NCBI RefSeq assembly: GCF_001043895.1
Contig: NZ_JTHF01000140.1
Location: forward strand, 1-43,707
Direction: 5' to 3'
DNA length: 43,707 bases
Origin: Methylobacterium indicum
Lineage (GTDB): Bacteria; Pseudomonadota; Alphaproteobacteria; Rhizobiales; Beijerinckiaceae
In this document: in pieces, positions 21,846 through 30,959 of the stretch
Numbering within the stretch: the first letter of the stretch is position 1
How the letters are laid out: every line of letters begins with the position of its first letter
Translations under genes and position numbers: made by a program
The notes under the pieces: model-generated
The model's database searches: none
Seen by the model: only the letters and a program-made list of their open reading frames with translations
Told to the model about the DNA's origin: nothing

Positions 21846-23252
21846 ATGCGCAGGGCGACGATTCACGGTGCGGCTCTTGTCTGCCTGCTGCTGCCGCTTC
21901 CGGCGGCGGCGCAGACCGCGACGAACCTCACCGCCCTGAAGGGGCTCGCCGCGGTGAGCGTGCTGCCGCGGACCGAGGCGGGGCGGGCGGCGCTCGCCGC
22001 GAACCTGCGGGTGACCGGCGACATCCAGTCCGGCGCCGGCCAGCAACCCTACCTGCTGCCCTTCGACGAGCAGCGGCAGCTCGCCCTGCGCGACTGCTTC
22101 ATCACCGACGGCAACGCCACCGAGCTCGCCGACGGCCTCGGCAGCCGGCTCGGCGCGATCTACCAGGAGCGGGCGCGCTACACCGATTACAAGACGTTCG
22201 GCAACGTGACGCAATCGGTCGCCGACCTGATCGGCTACACCAACAACATCACCAAGTCCGACTCGAACTCGGGCAAATACTTCTTCGCGAACGCCACCAC
22301 CGACGGCAAGGCGCCGGTCACGGAGGCGGCCGCGGCGATCCTCAAGACGCAGGGCGGCGTCACGGACGTGTTCGGCAAGGCCTACGACCGGCCAGCCGGC
22401 GCCAAGGGGGCCGACGCCTACGGCAATTCCCGCCCGTTCCAGACCCTGGCGCGGCTCACCGCCTATCGCGGCGCCGACTATTTCGGGCAGGGCTCGCACA
22501 GCCTCGACTGGCTGCACGGGCCGAGCCAGAACCTGACCGACAGCCCGTCCTATCCCAGCGGCCACACCACCTACGGCTACACCGAGTCCCTGGTGCTCGC
22601 GCTCCTCGTCCCCGAGCGCTACCAGCAGATGATCGTGCGGGCGGCCGAGTACGGCAACGACCGCATCGTCGTCGGTGCCCACTACGCCATGGACGTGCTC
22701 GGCGGACGCACGGTGGCGCTGCACGCGGTCGCCCACCTGCTCGCCAACGATCCGGCCTATGTCGGCCAGATCCGCCGCAACCCGGCGGTGATCGGCGAGA
22801 TGAGCCGGGCCACCAACGACGCGGTCGCGATCACCGATTACCGGGCCGCCCTGGAGACGGCCCGCACCGACCTCACCCGGATCTTGAAGGACGCCTGCGG
22901 CGACGCGCTGGCGACCTGCGCGGCGACCGATACCGGCCGCTTCCGCGATGCCACCGCCAACGCCGCCTTCTACGACACCACCCAGACCTACGGCCTGCCG
23001 GTGGTCCATGCCGAAACCGCCAACACGGTCGAGGACGTGGGCAAGCTCGCCCCCGAGGCCGGCTATCTCCTGACCGCGGCCTTCCCGTCCCTGACCCTCG
23101 CGGAGGCGAACGCCATCCTGACCGAGACGCAGGGACCGGGCGGCGGCTTCCTGGACGACGGCTCGGCCTTCGGGGTCTATTCGCGGCTCAATCTCTACGC
23201 AGCGGCCGGCAAGGCCTCGGAGCTGGCGCGCGAGAGGCGAGGGGGGCGCTGA
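21846..23252 (+). CDS. secreted PAP2-family acid phosphatase
   Basis: A 468-residue exported protein. The N-terminus MRRATIHGAALVCLLLPLP followed by AAAQTA is a standard signal peptide with cleavage after AAAQ or similar. The phosphatase signature of the PAP2/class A acid phosphatase family is present: SRPF (an Arg-Pro motif), PSGH near residue 236, and NDRIVVGAHYAMDVLGGR near 270, with Arg, catalytic His and Asp spaced RX5HX3D. It probably releases phosphate from organic esters in the periplasm or outside. The length is well above the basic 230-250, with an extra C-terminal half of unknown role. Start 21846 is preferred (GGGAGG 9 nt before); 21816 would disturb the signal peptide. Confidence 0.87.
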   Translation: MRRATIHGAALVCLLLPLPAAAQTATNLTALKGLAAVSVLPRTEAGRAALAANLRVTGDIQSGAGQQPYLLPFDEQRQLALRDCFITDGNATELADGLGSRLGAIYQERARYTDYKTFGNVTQSVADLIGYTNNITKSDSNSGKYFFANATTDGKAPVTEAAAAILKTQGGVTDVFGKAYDRPAGAKGADAYGNSRPFQTLARLTAYRGADYFGQGSHSLDWLHGPSQNLTDSPSYPSGHTTYGYTESLVLALLVPERYQQMIVRAAEYGNDRIVVGAHYAMDVLGGRTVALHAVAHLLANDPAYVGQIRRNPAVIGEMSRATNDAVAITDYRAALETARTDLTRILKDACGDALATCAATDTGRFRDATANAAFYDTTQTYGLPVVHAETANTVEDVGKLAPEAGYLLTAAFPSLTLAEANAILTETQGPGGGFLDDGSAFGVYSRLNLYAAAGKASELARERRGGR

Positions 23253-23504
23253 GCGCCCGATCCGCCGGGATGCATCAGGGTCGGCGCGGCGGACGGGAGA
23301 CCGTCCGCCGGTCCGCCTCGACCCGGCCCGACCGCTCCGGCGCTGGAGCCGGCTCGATGATGTTTGGTGGGGGAACCAGGCTTCAAGGGCACAGGTCGAA
23401 GCCTGGGATTCTGGGACAAGAATCTGGGACGCAGCGACGTTTCCCGACCCGGGCATCCGTGTTTGAACTTGAGCCATCGCAACCCTGCAGCGGCTCACCG
23501 GACC

Positions 23505-23729
23505 ATGTCGAAGCGAAGCTCCTCCCCGATCCCGGCCTGGCTGCGTCGTCGCGGCTATTCTCCCCGTGCGATGCAGGCGATCGCCGCCGCCGTGCGGCGC
23601 TCGGCCCGAAACCGCGACGCCGACGCGACGGAGCACGGCTGCCTGATCATTCCGTTCCCCAAGCGTCCAATGCCGTCGGCCCTGCGCCCGGCGACCGGCG
23701 AGGCCGGCCTGCTCCAAGTAGGCGCCTGA
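23505..23729 (+). CDS. small basic hypothetical protein
   Basis: A 74-residue frame beginning MSKRSSSPIPAWLRRRGYS with a helical Arg-rich middle (AIAAAVRRSARN) and a CLIIPFPKRP segment. No signal peptide or known domain, and only a weak ribosome site. Its last codons (LLQVGA and stop) are the first unit of the 14-bp tandem repeat that follows, so the real C-terminus may have arisen by repeat expansion. Possible small RNA- or DNA-binding protein from charge alone; not assigned. Confidence 0.45.
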   Translation: MSKRSSSPIPAWLRRRGYSPRAMQAIAAAVRRSARNRDADATEHGCLIIPFPKRPMPSALRPATGEAGLLQVGA

Positions 23730-23772
23730 CAGTAGGCGCCTGACAGTAGGCGTCTGACGTTCGGTGCCTGAT
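23717..23772 (+). repeat. 14-bp tandem repeat, four units
   Basis: Three units AGTAGGCGCCTGAC (the third with one change) and a degenerate fourth (GTTCGGTGCCTGAT). The stop codon of the small gene at 23505 is inside the first unit. Confidence 0.9.
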
Positions 23773-23803
23773 CTCCGGCGAGCCGGCGGAGAAGGCACGC
23801 GCG

Positions 23804-23995
23804 TCAGCTTCCCGGGTTGACGAACAGGCTGTCGAACTCGCCGGGCTCGTAGTCGCGACCGGTGATGTCGGTGATCACGACGCGCTCGTGGCCGTCCGCC
23901 GCGAGCTCGTCGGCCTTCTCCAAGGCCGCCTGCGGCGAGGTCCGCTGGTAGGACAAATGCCCATCCGGAGTATGGGCCGTCACGACAAGATGCAT
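23804..23995 (-). CDS. small hypothetical protein
   Basis: A 63-residue soluble protein, MHLVVTAHTPDGHLSYQ at the start, VVITDITGRDYEPGEF near the end. AGGGAG lies 4-5 nt before the ATG, an excellent ribosome site that supports the gene. The short strand-turn-helix pattern and ERVVITD core look like small conserved alphaproteobacterial proteins of unknown function. No neighbour on the same strand. Confidence 0.7.
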   Translation of the reverse strand: MHLVVTAHTPDGHLSYQRTSPQAALEKADELAADGHERVVITDITGRDYEPGEFDSLFVNPGS

Positions 23996-24157
23996 GGCTC
24001 TCCCTGTCTATCGCGGGAGCCATACTACCTGAACATGGCTTCCGGGGCGAGTCGGCCGCGGCGACGCTCCGTCCGGCCCGCGCTGCCGCATCGTCACGGA
24101 GAGGCCGCACTCCGGCGCTAGCCCGGTGCGCATCGCCGTTGTTCCGGAGGTCTCCCG

Positions 24158-24235
24158 ATGCCCCTGCTGCTCGCCGCCGGCTCCTGCCTCGCCCTCGGCA
24201 TCGCCCTCGTGGTGCTGCTCGGTCTGAGCGCCTGA
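24158..24235 (+). CDS. possible 25-residue membrane peptide
   Basis: ATG at 24158 with CGGAGG 7-8 nt upstream encodes a short peptide that is almost wholly hydrophobic (LLLAAGSCLALGIALVVLL, then GLSA). The ribosome site and helix length suit a single-pass peptide. Such short hydrophobic frames arise by chance in GC-rich DNA, so confidence is modest. Confidence 0.4.
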   Translation: MPLLLAAGSCLALGIALVVLLGLSA

Positions 24236-24343
24236 ACGAGAGACGCGGTCCGGGGACCGACTCGACGATCGGACGAAATTCGATCGATTGCCTCGTGAGG
24301 CGGATTGCAGCTCCACTCGAGCGTCGGGCGGGCTCGCGATCCG

Positions 24344-24368
24344 TTTCCGGAAGTCGTTTTCCCGGAAA
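24344..24368 (-). terminator. hairpin repeat after the chemoreceptor gene
   Basis: TTTCCGG (24344-24350) pairs with CCGGAAA (24362-24368) around 11 nt, a few bases beyond the stop codon at 24374. This CCGGAAA-type hairpin is a common Rhizobiales intergenic repeat and may terminate transcription of the minus-strand gene. Confidence 0.45.
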
Positions 24369-24373
24369 TCGTG

Positions 24374-25849
24374 TCAGAGCAGCGCCCGCGCGGCATCCGC
24401 GATCTTGCGCACCGACAGGTCGACCGCCTCGGCCGCGCCGCTGATCCGTTCCACGGTCCGATGCACCGCGGCGACGCCCTCGGCGGCGCTCCGCATGTTC
24501 ACCGTCATGGCATCGGTGGCGGATGCCTGCTGGGCGATCGCCGAGGAGACACCGACCGAGATGTGGCTGACCCGGCCGATCGAATCGGCGATCGCTTCCA
24601 TGGCCGTCACCGCCGCCGTGGTGGCACCCTGGACGGCCGCGATCTGGGTGCCGATCTCGTGGGTCGCCTTCGCGGTCTGGCCGGCCAGTTCCTTCACCTC
24701 GGCGGCCACGACCGCGAAGCCGCGTCCCGCCTCGCCGGCCCGGGCCGCCTCGATCGTGGCGTTCAGCGCCAGCAGGTTGGTCTGGTCGGCGATGGCGCCG
24801 ATCAACGAGACCACCTCGCCGATCCGCCCGGCGGCCTGGGCGAGGCCGGTAACGATGGTGCCGGCATCCCGGGACTGCCGCAACGCGGCCTCGGCGGCGG
24901 TGCGGGCCTCCTCGGCGTGGCGGCCGAGATCGGCGATCGAGGCGGAGAAGTCCCCCGCGCCGGCGGCCACCGCCGCGACGCTGCCCGACGCCTGCACGGT
25001 CTGGTCGGCACTGGCGCGGGCCTGGTCCGAGACGTCCGTGACCGCCAGGGTGACCGCGGCGATGTCCGACTCGATCGCGCGCTGGCCGGAGGCCAGGCGC
25101 TCGCGATCGTGGACCTGCCGGGTGATGTCGGTGGCGAACTTCACCACCGCGCAGGGCTTGCCGTCGAGGCCGAGCACGGGGTTGTAGGCGCCGAAGATCC
25201 AGACCTCCCGCCCGCCCTTGCCGACGCGGCGGAACTCGCCCGCCTGGTGGCGGCCCCCGGCCAGAGCGCGCCAGAACGCCGCGTAGTCCGGATCGTCCCG
25301 ATCCGCCTCCGTGACGAACAGGCGGTGGTGGCGCCCCACCACCTCGTCGCGGGTATATCCCATCGTCGCCAGGAAGGAGGCGTTGGCCTCGGTGATCACG
25401 CCGTCCGGCGTGAAGTGGATCACCGCCTGCGAGCGGTCCAGGGCCGCGACCTGGCCCGCCAGGTAGGCGTCGCGCTCCTTGCGGGCGGTGATGTCGGACG
25501 CGAGCTTGACGATCCGGACGACCCGGCCGCGACGGTCGAGGACCGGGTTGTAGGAGGCCTGAATCCAGATCGTCCGGCCGTCCTTGGCGATGCGGCGGAA
25601 CTCGCGCGTCTCGAACCGGCCCTGCCGCAGGCCCTGCCAGAACGCGGCGTAGTCCGGGCCGTCCCGCTCCTCCGGGGGCATCAGCAGGCGGTGGTGCCGA
25701 CCCTTGAGCTCGGCCAGGGTGTAGCCGGTGAGCGCCAGGAAGCACGCATTCGCGTCGCGAATCGTCCCGGAGGGATCGAACTCGATCCGGCCTTGGGAAC
25801 GGTCGACGGCCGCGAGCAGGGCCGCGTGGCGGGACAGGAGGAGGGGCAC
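24374..25849 (-). CDS. soluble chemoreceptor with two PAS domains
   Basis: A 491-residue methyl-accepting chemotaxis protein with no membrane segment. Two PAS domains in tandem (roughly 10-130 and 135-255) share the phrases [24 protein letters not shown], and NPVLD/NPVLG, so they arose by duplication. The signalling domain has the conserved hairpin tip [18 protein letters not shown] and [15 protein letters not shown] near residue 371. A cytoplasmic location implies sensing of internal state, for example redox or a ligand bound to PAS; the cofactor is unknown. The GTG at 25849 is preferred over a TTG at 25936, as the 29-residue extension has no domain support. No chemotaxis operon is nearby. 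Confidence 0.92.
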   Translation of the reverse strand: MPLLLSRHAALLAAVDRSQGRIEFDPSGTIRDANACFLALTGYTLAELKGRHHRLLMPPEERDGPDYAAFWQGLRQGRFETREFRRIAKDGRTIWIQASYNPVLDRRGRVVRIVKLASDITARKERDAYLAGQVAALDRSQAVIHFTPDGVITEANASFLATMGYTRDEVVGRHHRLFVTEADRDDPDYAAFWRALAGGRHQAGEFRRVGKGGREVWIFGAYNPVLGLDGKPCAVVKFATDITRQVHDRERLASGQRAIESDIAAVTLAVTDVSDQARASADQTVQASGSVAAVAAGAGDFSASIADLGRHAEEARTAAEAALRQSRDAGTIVTGLAQAAGRIGEVVSLIGAIADQTNLLALNATIEAARAGEAGRGFAVVAAEVKELAGQTAKATHEIGTQIAAVQGATTAAVTAMEAIADSIGRVSHISVGVSSAIAQQASATDAMTVNMRSAAEGVAAVHRTVERISGAAEAVDLSVRKIADAARALL

Positions 25850-26364
25850 GGCGTGCGTCTCTTGCTGGACTTGCCCGGGACGATGCGCCCCGATCCTTAT
25901 CGAACCGTGAAGGACAGATCCCGCCTCACCCAGCAAATAACAGCAAACAAAATCTGCCTTCGGGATCTCTACGACAAAGACACATATTAAACGACGGCCT
26001 CTTCCTCGTCATGTTCGACGAGTTCGCATGAGGCGGACACACAACCCTGGGTTACGCAGCCGCGCCGCTCGCAGCGGCCTCTCCCTTTCGCGGCGTGCGC
26101 GGGCCTGCGGCATCGGGCGGGGCGCGCCTTGATGGGCGCGCCTATCGCACCTCCGGCACCGCCGGCCCGGATTCACCCGGGCGCATCGGCCCTCGCCGTA
26201 CTGGTCCCCGGCGCAGCGATCCGGGGAAACGGTCTGGAATGACCGCGGCACGAGGGGCGCCATCCGGGGGCAGACGATGGATCGGACCCGACCGGCGATC
26301 CACCCCGGATCCGGGGCGGCCCTGGATCGCCGGGACCGCGCAACTCGGTCGGTCGGCTCCGGCC
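25850..26364. other. 515-bp intergenic region
   Basis: No credible gene. GGCGCGCC occurs twice, at 26121-26128 and 26135-26142, and since it is its own complement it would form an 8-bp stem with a 6-nt loop. Just before the chemoreceptor start, 25925-25990 is AT-rich and may hold its promoter. Confidence 0.5.
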
Positions 26365-26604
26365 TCAGCCCTTGCGCTGCGCCTTCATGTAGCTGGTGAT
26401 CGCGGACTGGCAGTTCTGGGACAGCTTCGCCCTGTTCTGACGGAAGCAGGCCTGCACCTCGGGCCCGTCTGGCGAGAGGTTGCCGCAATAGGTCAGGTAA
26501 TCGCCGGTACAATACTGCTTGAGCACCGCGCGATCGACCACGACGGGCTCGGCGAGGGCCGCGCCCGTGGTCAGGGCGAGGAGGAGGGTGGAACGCAGGA
26601 GCAC
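26365..26604 (-). CDS. small secreted cysteine-rich protein
   Basis: A 79-residue exported protein from the GTG at 26604 (GGAG 6 nt upstream). Residues 1-18 are a signal peptide (STLLLALTTGAALAEPV). The mature part has four cysteines, KQYCTGDYLTYCGNLSP then VQACFRQNRAKLSQNCQSAI. The spacing CX6CX11CX10C or so recalls cysteine-rich repeat proteins whose two disulphides staple a helical hairpin. Function unknown, periplasmic by prediction. Confidence 0.8.
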   Translation of the reverse strand: MLLRSTLLLALTTGAALAEPVVVDRAVLKQYCTGDYLTYCGNLSPDGPEVQACFRQNRAKLSQNCQSAITSYMKAQRKG

Positions 26605-26978
26605 GGGGTTCTCCGTGAGAGGGAGGAGAGGGCGGTCGACGACGGGCCGGTCCCGGCCGCGTCGAGGCCTCGGCCGGTGGCGTCACTTAGCATTCTTGCG
26701 GGTACGGGCAACCTGCCGTTAGGGTAACCCCGAGATCTCGCGACAGACGAGGACCGCGCCGTTCCCGGCAATGCGGTCCTCGTCTGTGGCTGGATCGTCC
26801 AGGAGCCTCCTCCGCCAAGACGACGGCGCGGGGAAACCCGCCGGGGCCGTCCGGCGACGAAGGGGAGGGATGCCCGGACGAAATCCGGGTGATCGCTCCG
26901 CGAGGTGGATGTCGGCTTGGCGCGGGCGCCGCGCCGGCTCGCGAGACGAGATCCGGACAACGTCTTCCGGATCGCGTC
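26605..26978. other. 374-bp intergenic region with strong inverted repeats
   Basis: No gene seen. It holds a perfect 10-bp palindrome CGAGATCTCG (26731-26740), next to a 15-bp perfect inverted repeat (26743-26757 and 26773-26787), and the hairpin just behind rlpA (26943-26980), annotated separately. Confidence 0.65.
26743..26787. repeat. 15-bp perfect inverted repeat
   Basis: ACAGACGAGGACCGC pairs exactly with GCGGTCCTCGTCTGT over a 15-nt gap that itself can pair GCCG with CGGC. On neither strand does a U-tract follow, so it is not an ordinary Rho-independent terminator. Confidence 0.85.
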
Positions 26979-26980
26979 TC
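26943..26980 (-). terminator. hairpin overlapping the rlpA stop codon
   Basis: GAGACGAGATCCGGA (26943-26957) and TCCGGATCGCGTCTC (26966-26980) form a 15-bp stem with one mismatch and an 8-nt loop. On the minus strand the stem begins within the stop codon of rlpA. A U-tract is absent, so it may stabilise the mRNA end rather than terminate. Confidence 0.55.
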
Positions 26981-27344
26981 AGAGGCGGCTGAGCCGCACC
27001 CGGGCGACGCCCGAGATGCCGATCGCCCGGGCCGAGGCCTGGGACAGGTCGATCACCCGGCCACCGACATAGGGTCCGCGGTCGTTGATGCGCACCACGA
27101 CGGAGCGGCCGTTGGAGGTGTTGGTGACCCGGACCCGGGTGCCGAAGGGGAGACGGCGATGAGCCGCCGTGAGGGCGTGCGTGTTGAACCGCTCGCCATT
27201 CGCAGTGCGCCGACCCTGAAATCCGGGGCCGTACCAGGAGGCCTTGCCGGACTGGGCTTCGGCGGGCGTGCTGGCTTGTATCGTCACTCCGACGGCGCCC
27301 GCAGCTGCGAGGCCGATGATCGCCAGCTTTGCCTTCGAAACCAT
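26979..27344 (-). CDS. rlpA: RlpA-like septal ring lytic transglycosylase
   Basis: A 121-residue protein with a signal sequence ([17 protein letters not shown] then PAEAQS) and the compact double-psi beta barrel of RlpA. Motifs are [37 protein letters not shown] and [11 protein letters not shown] followed by [13 protein letters not shown]. RlpA cleaves peptide-free (denuded) glycan strands in peptidoglycan; the conserved His and Asp are present. There is no SPOR domain, so septal targeting may differ from E. coli. Start 27344 is preferred over an upstream TTG at 27383 because it gives a clean signal peptide. Stand-alone gene. Confidence 0.9.
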   Translation of the reverse strand: MVSKAKLAIIGLAAAGAVGVTIQASTPAEAQSGKASWYGPGFQGRRTANGERFNTHALTAAHRRLPFGTRVRVTNTSNGRSVVVRINDRGPYVGGRVIDLSQASARAIGISGVARVRLSRL

Positions 27345-27500
27345 TTCGCATTCCCGTTTTTGTTGCTTGACGCCGCGCAACATAAAACTGAAGAAGGCGA
27401 CATTATGGAACAGTCGAAGACGAGAAGACTTTGCGTATATTCGACCACGCCAATTGCGGGAACCGACAGGGTTTACGATCGTTAACTGTCTTGGCCGATC

Positions 27501-27521
27501 AAACCCGGCGGCCCCGCCGGG
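27501..27521 (-). terminator. terminator after the response regulator gene
   Basis: CCCGGCGG (27504-27511) and CCGCCGGG (27514-27521) form a GC-rich stem. Read on the minus strand it is followed by TTTGATC. It lies 29 bp past the stop codon at 27550, a plausible end for that transcript. Confidence 0.55.
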
Positions 27522-27549
27522 CCGCGTCTTGCCACGGTGCGGCCAAGGT

Positions 27550-28176
27550 TCACGGGGTCCGGGCCGTGCCGCGCAGGCCGATGCGGATCAGGTCGGCGAG
27601 GGTGCGCGCACCGAGCTTGCGGCGCAGCTGCGTGCAGGCATTGGCGATGGTCTTGTAGCTCAGGCCGAGTTCCTCGGCGATCGCCCCGTGCGAGCGGCCG
27701 GCTCCGAGCCGCTCGAGGATCTGCCGCTCGCGCGGGGTGAGGGGCGGGGCCGCCGGCGCCTCGCGGCGCAGCCGATCGACCTCGGCGGCGAGCGAGGGCG
27801 CGACATAGGTGCCGCCGTCGCGCACCCGCTCGAAGGCGGTGTGCAGCTCCATCGACGCGGTGTCCTTGAGGACGTAGCCGGTCGCCCCGCTCTCGATCGC
27901 CCGGACGGCGATTTCCGGGTCGTCGTGCATGCTGAAGACCAGGATGCGGGTCTCGGGCGCCACGGCCCGGATCCGCCGGATCAGCGCGAGGCCGCTCAGC
28001 GACGCGCCCTGGAACGTCAGGTCGGCCACCACGAGGTCGGGGCGGTGGCGCCGGAAGCGGCGGTAGCCGGCGGCGATGCCGGTGGCCTCGTGCACGGTCT
28101 CGACGCCGGCATCCTCCAGCACGCGGCGGCAGCCCTGCAGCACGATCGGATGGTCGTCGACGACGAGGACGTTCAC
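27550..28176 (-). CDS. NarL/FixJ-type response regulator
   Basis: A 208-residue two-domain regulator. The receiver (about 1-120) has the acidic pair in VVDDHP, the phosphorylated Asp52 in VVADLTFQG, and the Lys in GYVLKD. The C-terminal LuxR-type HTH has [38 protein letters not shown] and the final helix. The reading is very complete for NarL-like regulators. No histidine kinase gene is beside it, so the partner is elsewhere; the sensor kinase at 38727 is far away and of another type. GTG start with GAAGG about 10 nt upstream. It lies next to the fumarylacetoacetase-family gene on the same strand, a weak hint of function. Confidence 0.92.
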   Translation of the reverse strand: MNVLVVDDHPIVLQGCRRVLEDAGVETVHEATGIAAGYRRFRRHRPDLVVADLTFQGASLSGLALIRRIRAVAPETRILVFSMHDDPEIAVRAIESGATGYVLKDTASMELHTAFERVRDGGTYVAPSLAAEVDRLRREAPAAPPLTPRERQILERLGAGRSHGAIAEELGLSYKTIANACTQLRRKLGARTLADLIRIGLRGTARTP

Positions 28177-28237
28177 GGCCGCGGTAACCTTCGTGGGAAA
28201 GGGGCGGCCCGCGACGGCGTCGCGGGCCGGACGTCGC

Positions 28238-29122
28238 TCAGTTGGTCGGCTCGCCGGCCGCGACCTTGGCGGTCCAGTCGTCGAAGGCGAGGACGGCCTG
28301 GCGCTGCTCGCCGAGACCCGCGATGCCGAGGCTGACGACGTCGCCGGACTTGAGGTAGCGCGGCGGCTTCATGCCCATGCCGACGCCGGGCGGCGTGCCG
28401 GTGGTGATGACGTCGCCTGGCTCGAGCAGCATGAAGTGCGACAGGTAGGAGACGATCTGGCGCACGTCGAAGATCATCGTCCGCGTCGAGCCGGTCTGCA
28501 TCCGCTCGCCGTTCACGTCGAGCCACATGTCGAGGTTCTGCACGTCGCCGACCTCGTCGGGGGTGACGAGCCAGGGCCCGAGGGGGCCGAAGGTCGGGCA
28601 GCCCTTGCCCTTGGTCCAGGTGCCGCCGCGCTCGAGCTGGAACTCGCGCTCGGACACGTCGTGGCAGACGCAGTAGCCGGCGACGTAGTCGAGCGCCTCG
28701 TTGGCATGGACATAGGAGGCCCGCTTGCCGATCACGATGGCGAGCTCGACCTCCCAGTCGGTCTTTGCCGAACCCTTGGGCAGGATCACGGTGTCGGTCG
28801 GGCCGACGATGCAGGACGGCGCCTTGTTGAACAGGATCGGCTCGGCCGGGATCGGCGAGCCGGTCTCGGCGGCGTGGTCGGCGTAGTTGAGGCCGATGGC
28901 GATGAAGTTGCGCACCGCGCCGACGCAGGGCCCGAGCCGGGTGCCGGCCGGCACCTCCGGCAGCGTCGCGGGATCGATGCGGCGCAGGGAGTCGAGGCTG
29001 TCGGCGGCCAGCGCCGGCCCGGCGATGTCGCGGACGACGCCCGACAGGTCGCGGATCTTCCCCGCCGCATCGATCAGGCCCGGCTTCTCCACCCCGCTCT
29101 CGCCCCAGCGCACAAGCTTCAT
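28238..29122 (-). CDS. fumarylacetoacetate hydrolase family protein
   Basis: A 294-residue metal-dependent enzyme of the FAH fold. Conserved segments are LNYADHAAETG, EPILFNKAPSC, DWEVELAIVIGK (metal-binding Glu pair), GYCVCHDVSERE and VITTGTPPGVGMG. Members cleave C-C bonds in acylpyruvates or hydrate/decarboxylate related keto acids, and Mg2+ or Mn2+ is needed. The exact substrate (for example ureidoglycolate or 2-keto-3-deoxy acids) cannot be decided. Start 29122 has GGGGGAG 6-7 nt upstream. The response regulator lies just downstream on the same strand. Confidence 0.88.
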   Translation of the reverse strand: MKLVRWGESGVEKPGLIDAAGKIRDLSGVVRDIAGPALAADSLDSLRRIDPATLPEVPAGTRLGPCVGAVRNFIAIGLNYADHAAETGSPIPAEPILFNKAPSCIVGPTDTVILPKGSAKTDWEVELAIVIGKRASYVHANEALDYVAGYCVCHDVSEREFQLERGGTWTKGKGCPTFGPLGPWLVTPDEVGDVQNLDMWLDVNGERMQTGSTRTMIFDVRQIVSYLSHFMLLEPGDVITTGTPPGVGMGMKPPRYLKSGDVVSLGIAGLGEQRQAVLAFDDWTAKVAAGEPTN

Positions 29123-29524
29123 CGCGCGTCTCCCCCATTCATCCGAGCCGGAGCCCCGTCGGGCCGGGACATTGGCGCCGGCGCGCCACCGCCGCAAGCC
29201 GGGACTTCCGCGCCCGCGGCACGTCCCCGTTGCAGTTTCGTCACATCTGCGGCGAAACGGTGTCGGAGAGGGTCGGAACGCGCGGGATCAGCCGACACGG
29301 CCTATACATGACACTGCACGCGCCATCGAATAAATTCTCACGAACGACTTCCGGATTTCGCGATACCCGCAATCGATCCGGGTCATCGTCTCGAGGTCGC
29401 GCGTCGTGGTCGACGCTCCGGCGGGATTGCGCAGCCGCTGCCTCCTACCGCATCATTCCGCCCAAGCCGCGGGCGTCGGGAAGCCACGCGGCACGTCTTA
29501 CGAATTCGGGGTCGAGGTAACGTC
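29123..29524. other. 402-bp intergenic region before fadL
   Basis: No credible gene seen; a small frame here has no ribosome site. CTATACATG lies near 29300-29310, a possible -10 for the porin gene, but no convincing -35 was found. Confidence 0.4.
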
Positions 29525-30820
29525 ATGACGGGTTTGGGGAGGACGGCGCTGCTGGCCGGCGCCTCGGTGGCGCTGCTCGCCGGGGCGAGCGGAGCCGCGC
29601 AGGCGGGGGCGTTCGGCCTGCGCGAGCAGAGCGCCCAGGCGATGGGCCTCGCCTTCGCGGGCGCGGCCGCCGGCTCGGGCGGCCTGTCGTCGATGTTCTG
29701 GAACCCGGCCGTTGTCACGATGAAGCCCGGCTGGAACTCGGACTTCAACGCCACCCTGGTGGCTCCCTCGGCCCGGATCACGCCGACCACCGGCACCTTC
29801 CCGCCGCTGATCGGGCTCGGCGACTCCGGCGATATCGGCCAGGCGGCGGTGCTGCCGGCGACCTACTCGAACTACCAGATCAACGACCGGCTGTATCTCG
29901 GCCTGTCCGGCGCCGCGCCGTTCGGCCTCATCACCAAGCCGAACCAGGTCTGGGCCGGCCAGACCTACAGCCGGTCGTCCAAGATCTTCACCCTGAACTT
30001 CAATCCGGTCATCGGCTACAAGGTCAACGACTGGCTGTCGGTCGCCGCCGGCCCGGTGCTCGAATACTTCAAGCTCACCCTGCGCCAGGCCACCGGCATC
30101 ACGCCGCTGGCGAACTCGGCGTTCCTCAAGGGCGACGACTGGGCCTGGGGCTTCACCGCCGGCGTGGTCGCGCGGCTCTCGGAGGGCACCACGGTCGGCG
30201 TCGGCTACCGCTCGTCCATCAACCACCGGATCGAGGGCTCGGCCTTCGGCATCGGCCAGGTCCGCGCGAACCTCAACACGCCCGAGAAGGTCTCGGTCGG
30301 CCTGACCCAGGCGATCACCCGGGACTTCCGCCTGAACTTCGGCTTCGAGTGGGACAACTGGACCCGCATCGGCACGCCGGCGATCGTCTCGGTGGCGCTC
30401 GGCCGGCCGGTGACGGCCCTGCCGCTCAACTACAAGAACGGCTTCTACTACTCGCTGGGCGCCGAGTACGACTTCACCCCGCAATGGACCGGCCGCGTCG
30501 GCGTCGCCTACGAGCAGTCGCCGATCGACAACTCGAACCGCTCGACTCGCCTGCCCGACGGCGACCGCTACTTCGCCTCGGTCGGCGCCAGCTACCGCTA
30601 CAGCGAGAAGATCCAGTTCGACGTCTCCTACCAGCACCTGTTCGCCGCCGGCCGCAACCGGATCGCGCTGGTGCCGGGCGAGCCGCTCTACACCGCCCCG
30701 CTCGCCTTCCTGGCCACCACCGACGCCAGCGCCGACATCGTCTCGGTCGGCCTGAAGTACCGCTGGGACAACCCGCCGGCCCCGGCGCCGATCCCGGTGC
30801 CGCTGGTGCGCAAGTACTGA
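29525..30820 (+). CDS. FadL/OmpP1-type outer membrane porin
   Basis: A 431-residue outer membrane beta-barrel of the FadL/TodX family. The signal peptide ends ...SGAAQA, followed by the family's N-terminal plug GAFGLREQSAQAMGLAFAGAA and SMFWNPA. The rest is an alternation of aromatic-rich strands ending with VGLKYRW and a short Pro tail. FadL proteins let hydrophobic molecules (fatty acids, hydrocarbons, aromatics) into the cell. Ligand unknown. GGTCGAGG lies about 8 nt before the ATG. Followed by a strong terminator, so likely a single-gene unit. Confidence 0.93.
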   Translation: MTGLGRTALLAGASVALLAGASGAAQAGAFGLREQSAQAMGLAFAGAAAGSGGLSSMFWNPAVVTMKPGWNSDFNATLVAPSARITPTTGTFPPLIGLGDSGDIGQAAVLPATYSNYQINDRLYLGLSGAAPFGLITKPNQVWAGQTYSRSSKIFTLNFNPVIGYKVNDWLSVAAGPVLEYFKLTLRQATGITPLANSAFLKGDDWAWGFTAGVVARLSEGTTVGVGYRSSINHRIEGSAFGIGQVRANLNTPEKVSVGLTQAITRDFRLNFGFEWDNWTRIGTPAIVSVALGRPVTALPLNYKNGFYYSLGAEYDFTPQWTGRVGVAYEQSPIDNSNRSTRLPDGDRYFASVGASYRYSEKIQFDVSYQHLFAAGRNRIALVPGEPLYTAPLAFLATTDASADIVSVGLKYRWDNPPAPAPIPVPLVRKY

Positions 30821-30866
30821 AGGGGAGGGGTGGGTTCGGCGCCCCACCCCGAACGCATCCGACCCC

Positions 30867-30898
30867 CGGGGCCGTGGATATCGCGGCCCCGTTTTTTT
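30867..30898 (+). terminator. Rho-independent terminator after fadL
   Basis: GGGGCCG (30868-30874) pairs with CGGCCCC (30884-30890); a run of seven T follows at 30892-30898. It is the best canonical terminator in the window. Confidence 0.9.
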
Positions 30899-30959
30899 GT
30901 TTCCGACCGTGCGTTTCGACCCGCGTCGGTGGATCGGCGGATAAGAGGGATCGGGAGCC

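Noticed and set aside
21792..25745. A 1317-residue open frame on the minus strand
   Set aside because: It runs across three real genes (the PAP2 phosphatase, small genes and the chemoreceptor) in the wrong frames and has no coherent motifs.
26121..26142. GGCGCGCC repeated twice, considered as a terminator
   Set aside because: The stem is short and self-complementary by composition, no U-tract follows, and the nearest gene ends are far away.
26009..26686. A 225-residue minus-strand frame covering the intergenic region
   Set aside because: Low-complexity Arg/Pro-rich translation; it overlaps the real secreted Cys-rich gene in another frame and has no ribosome site.
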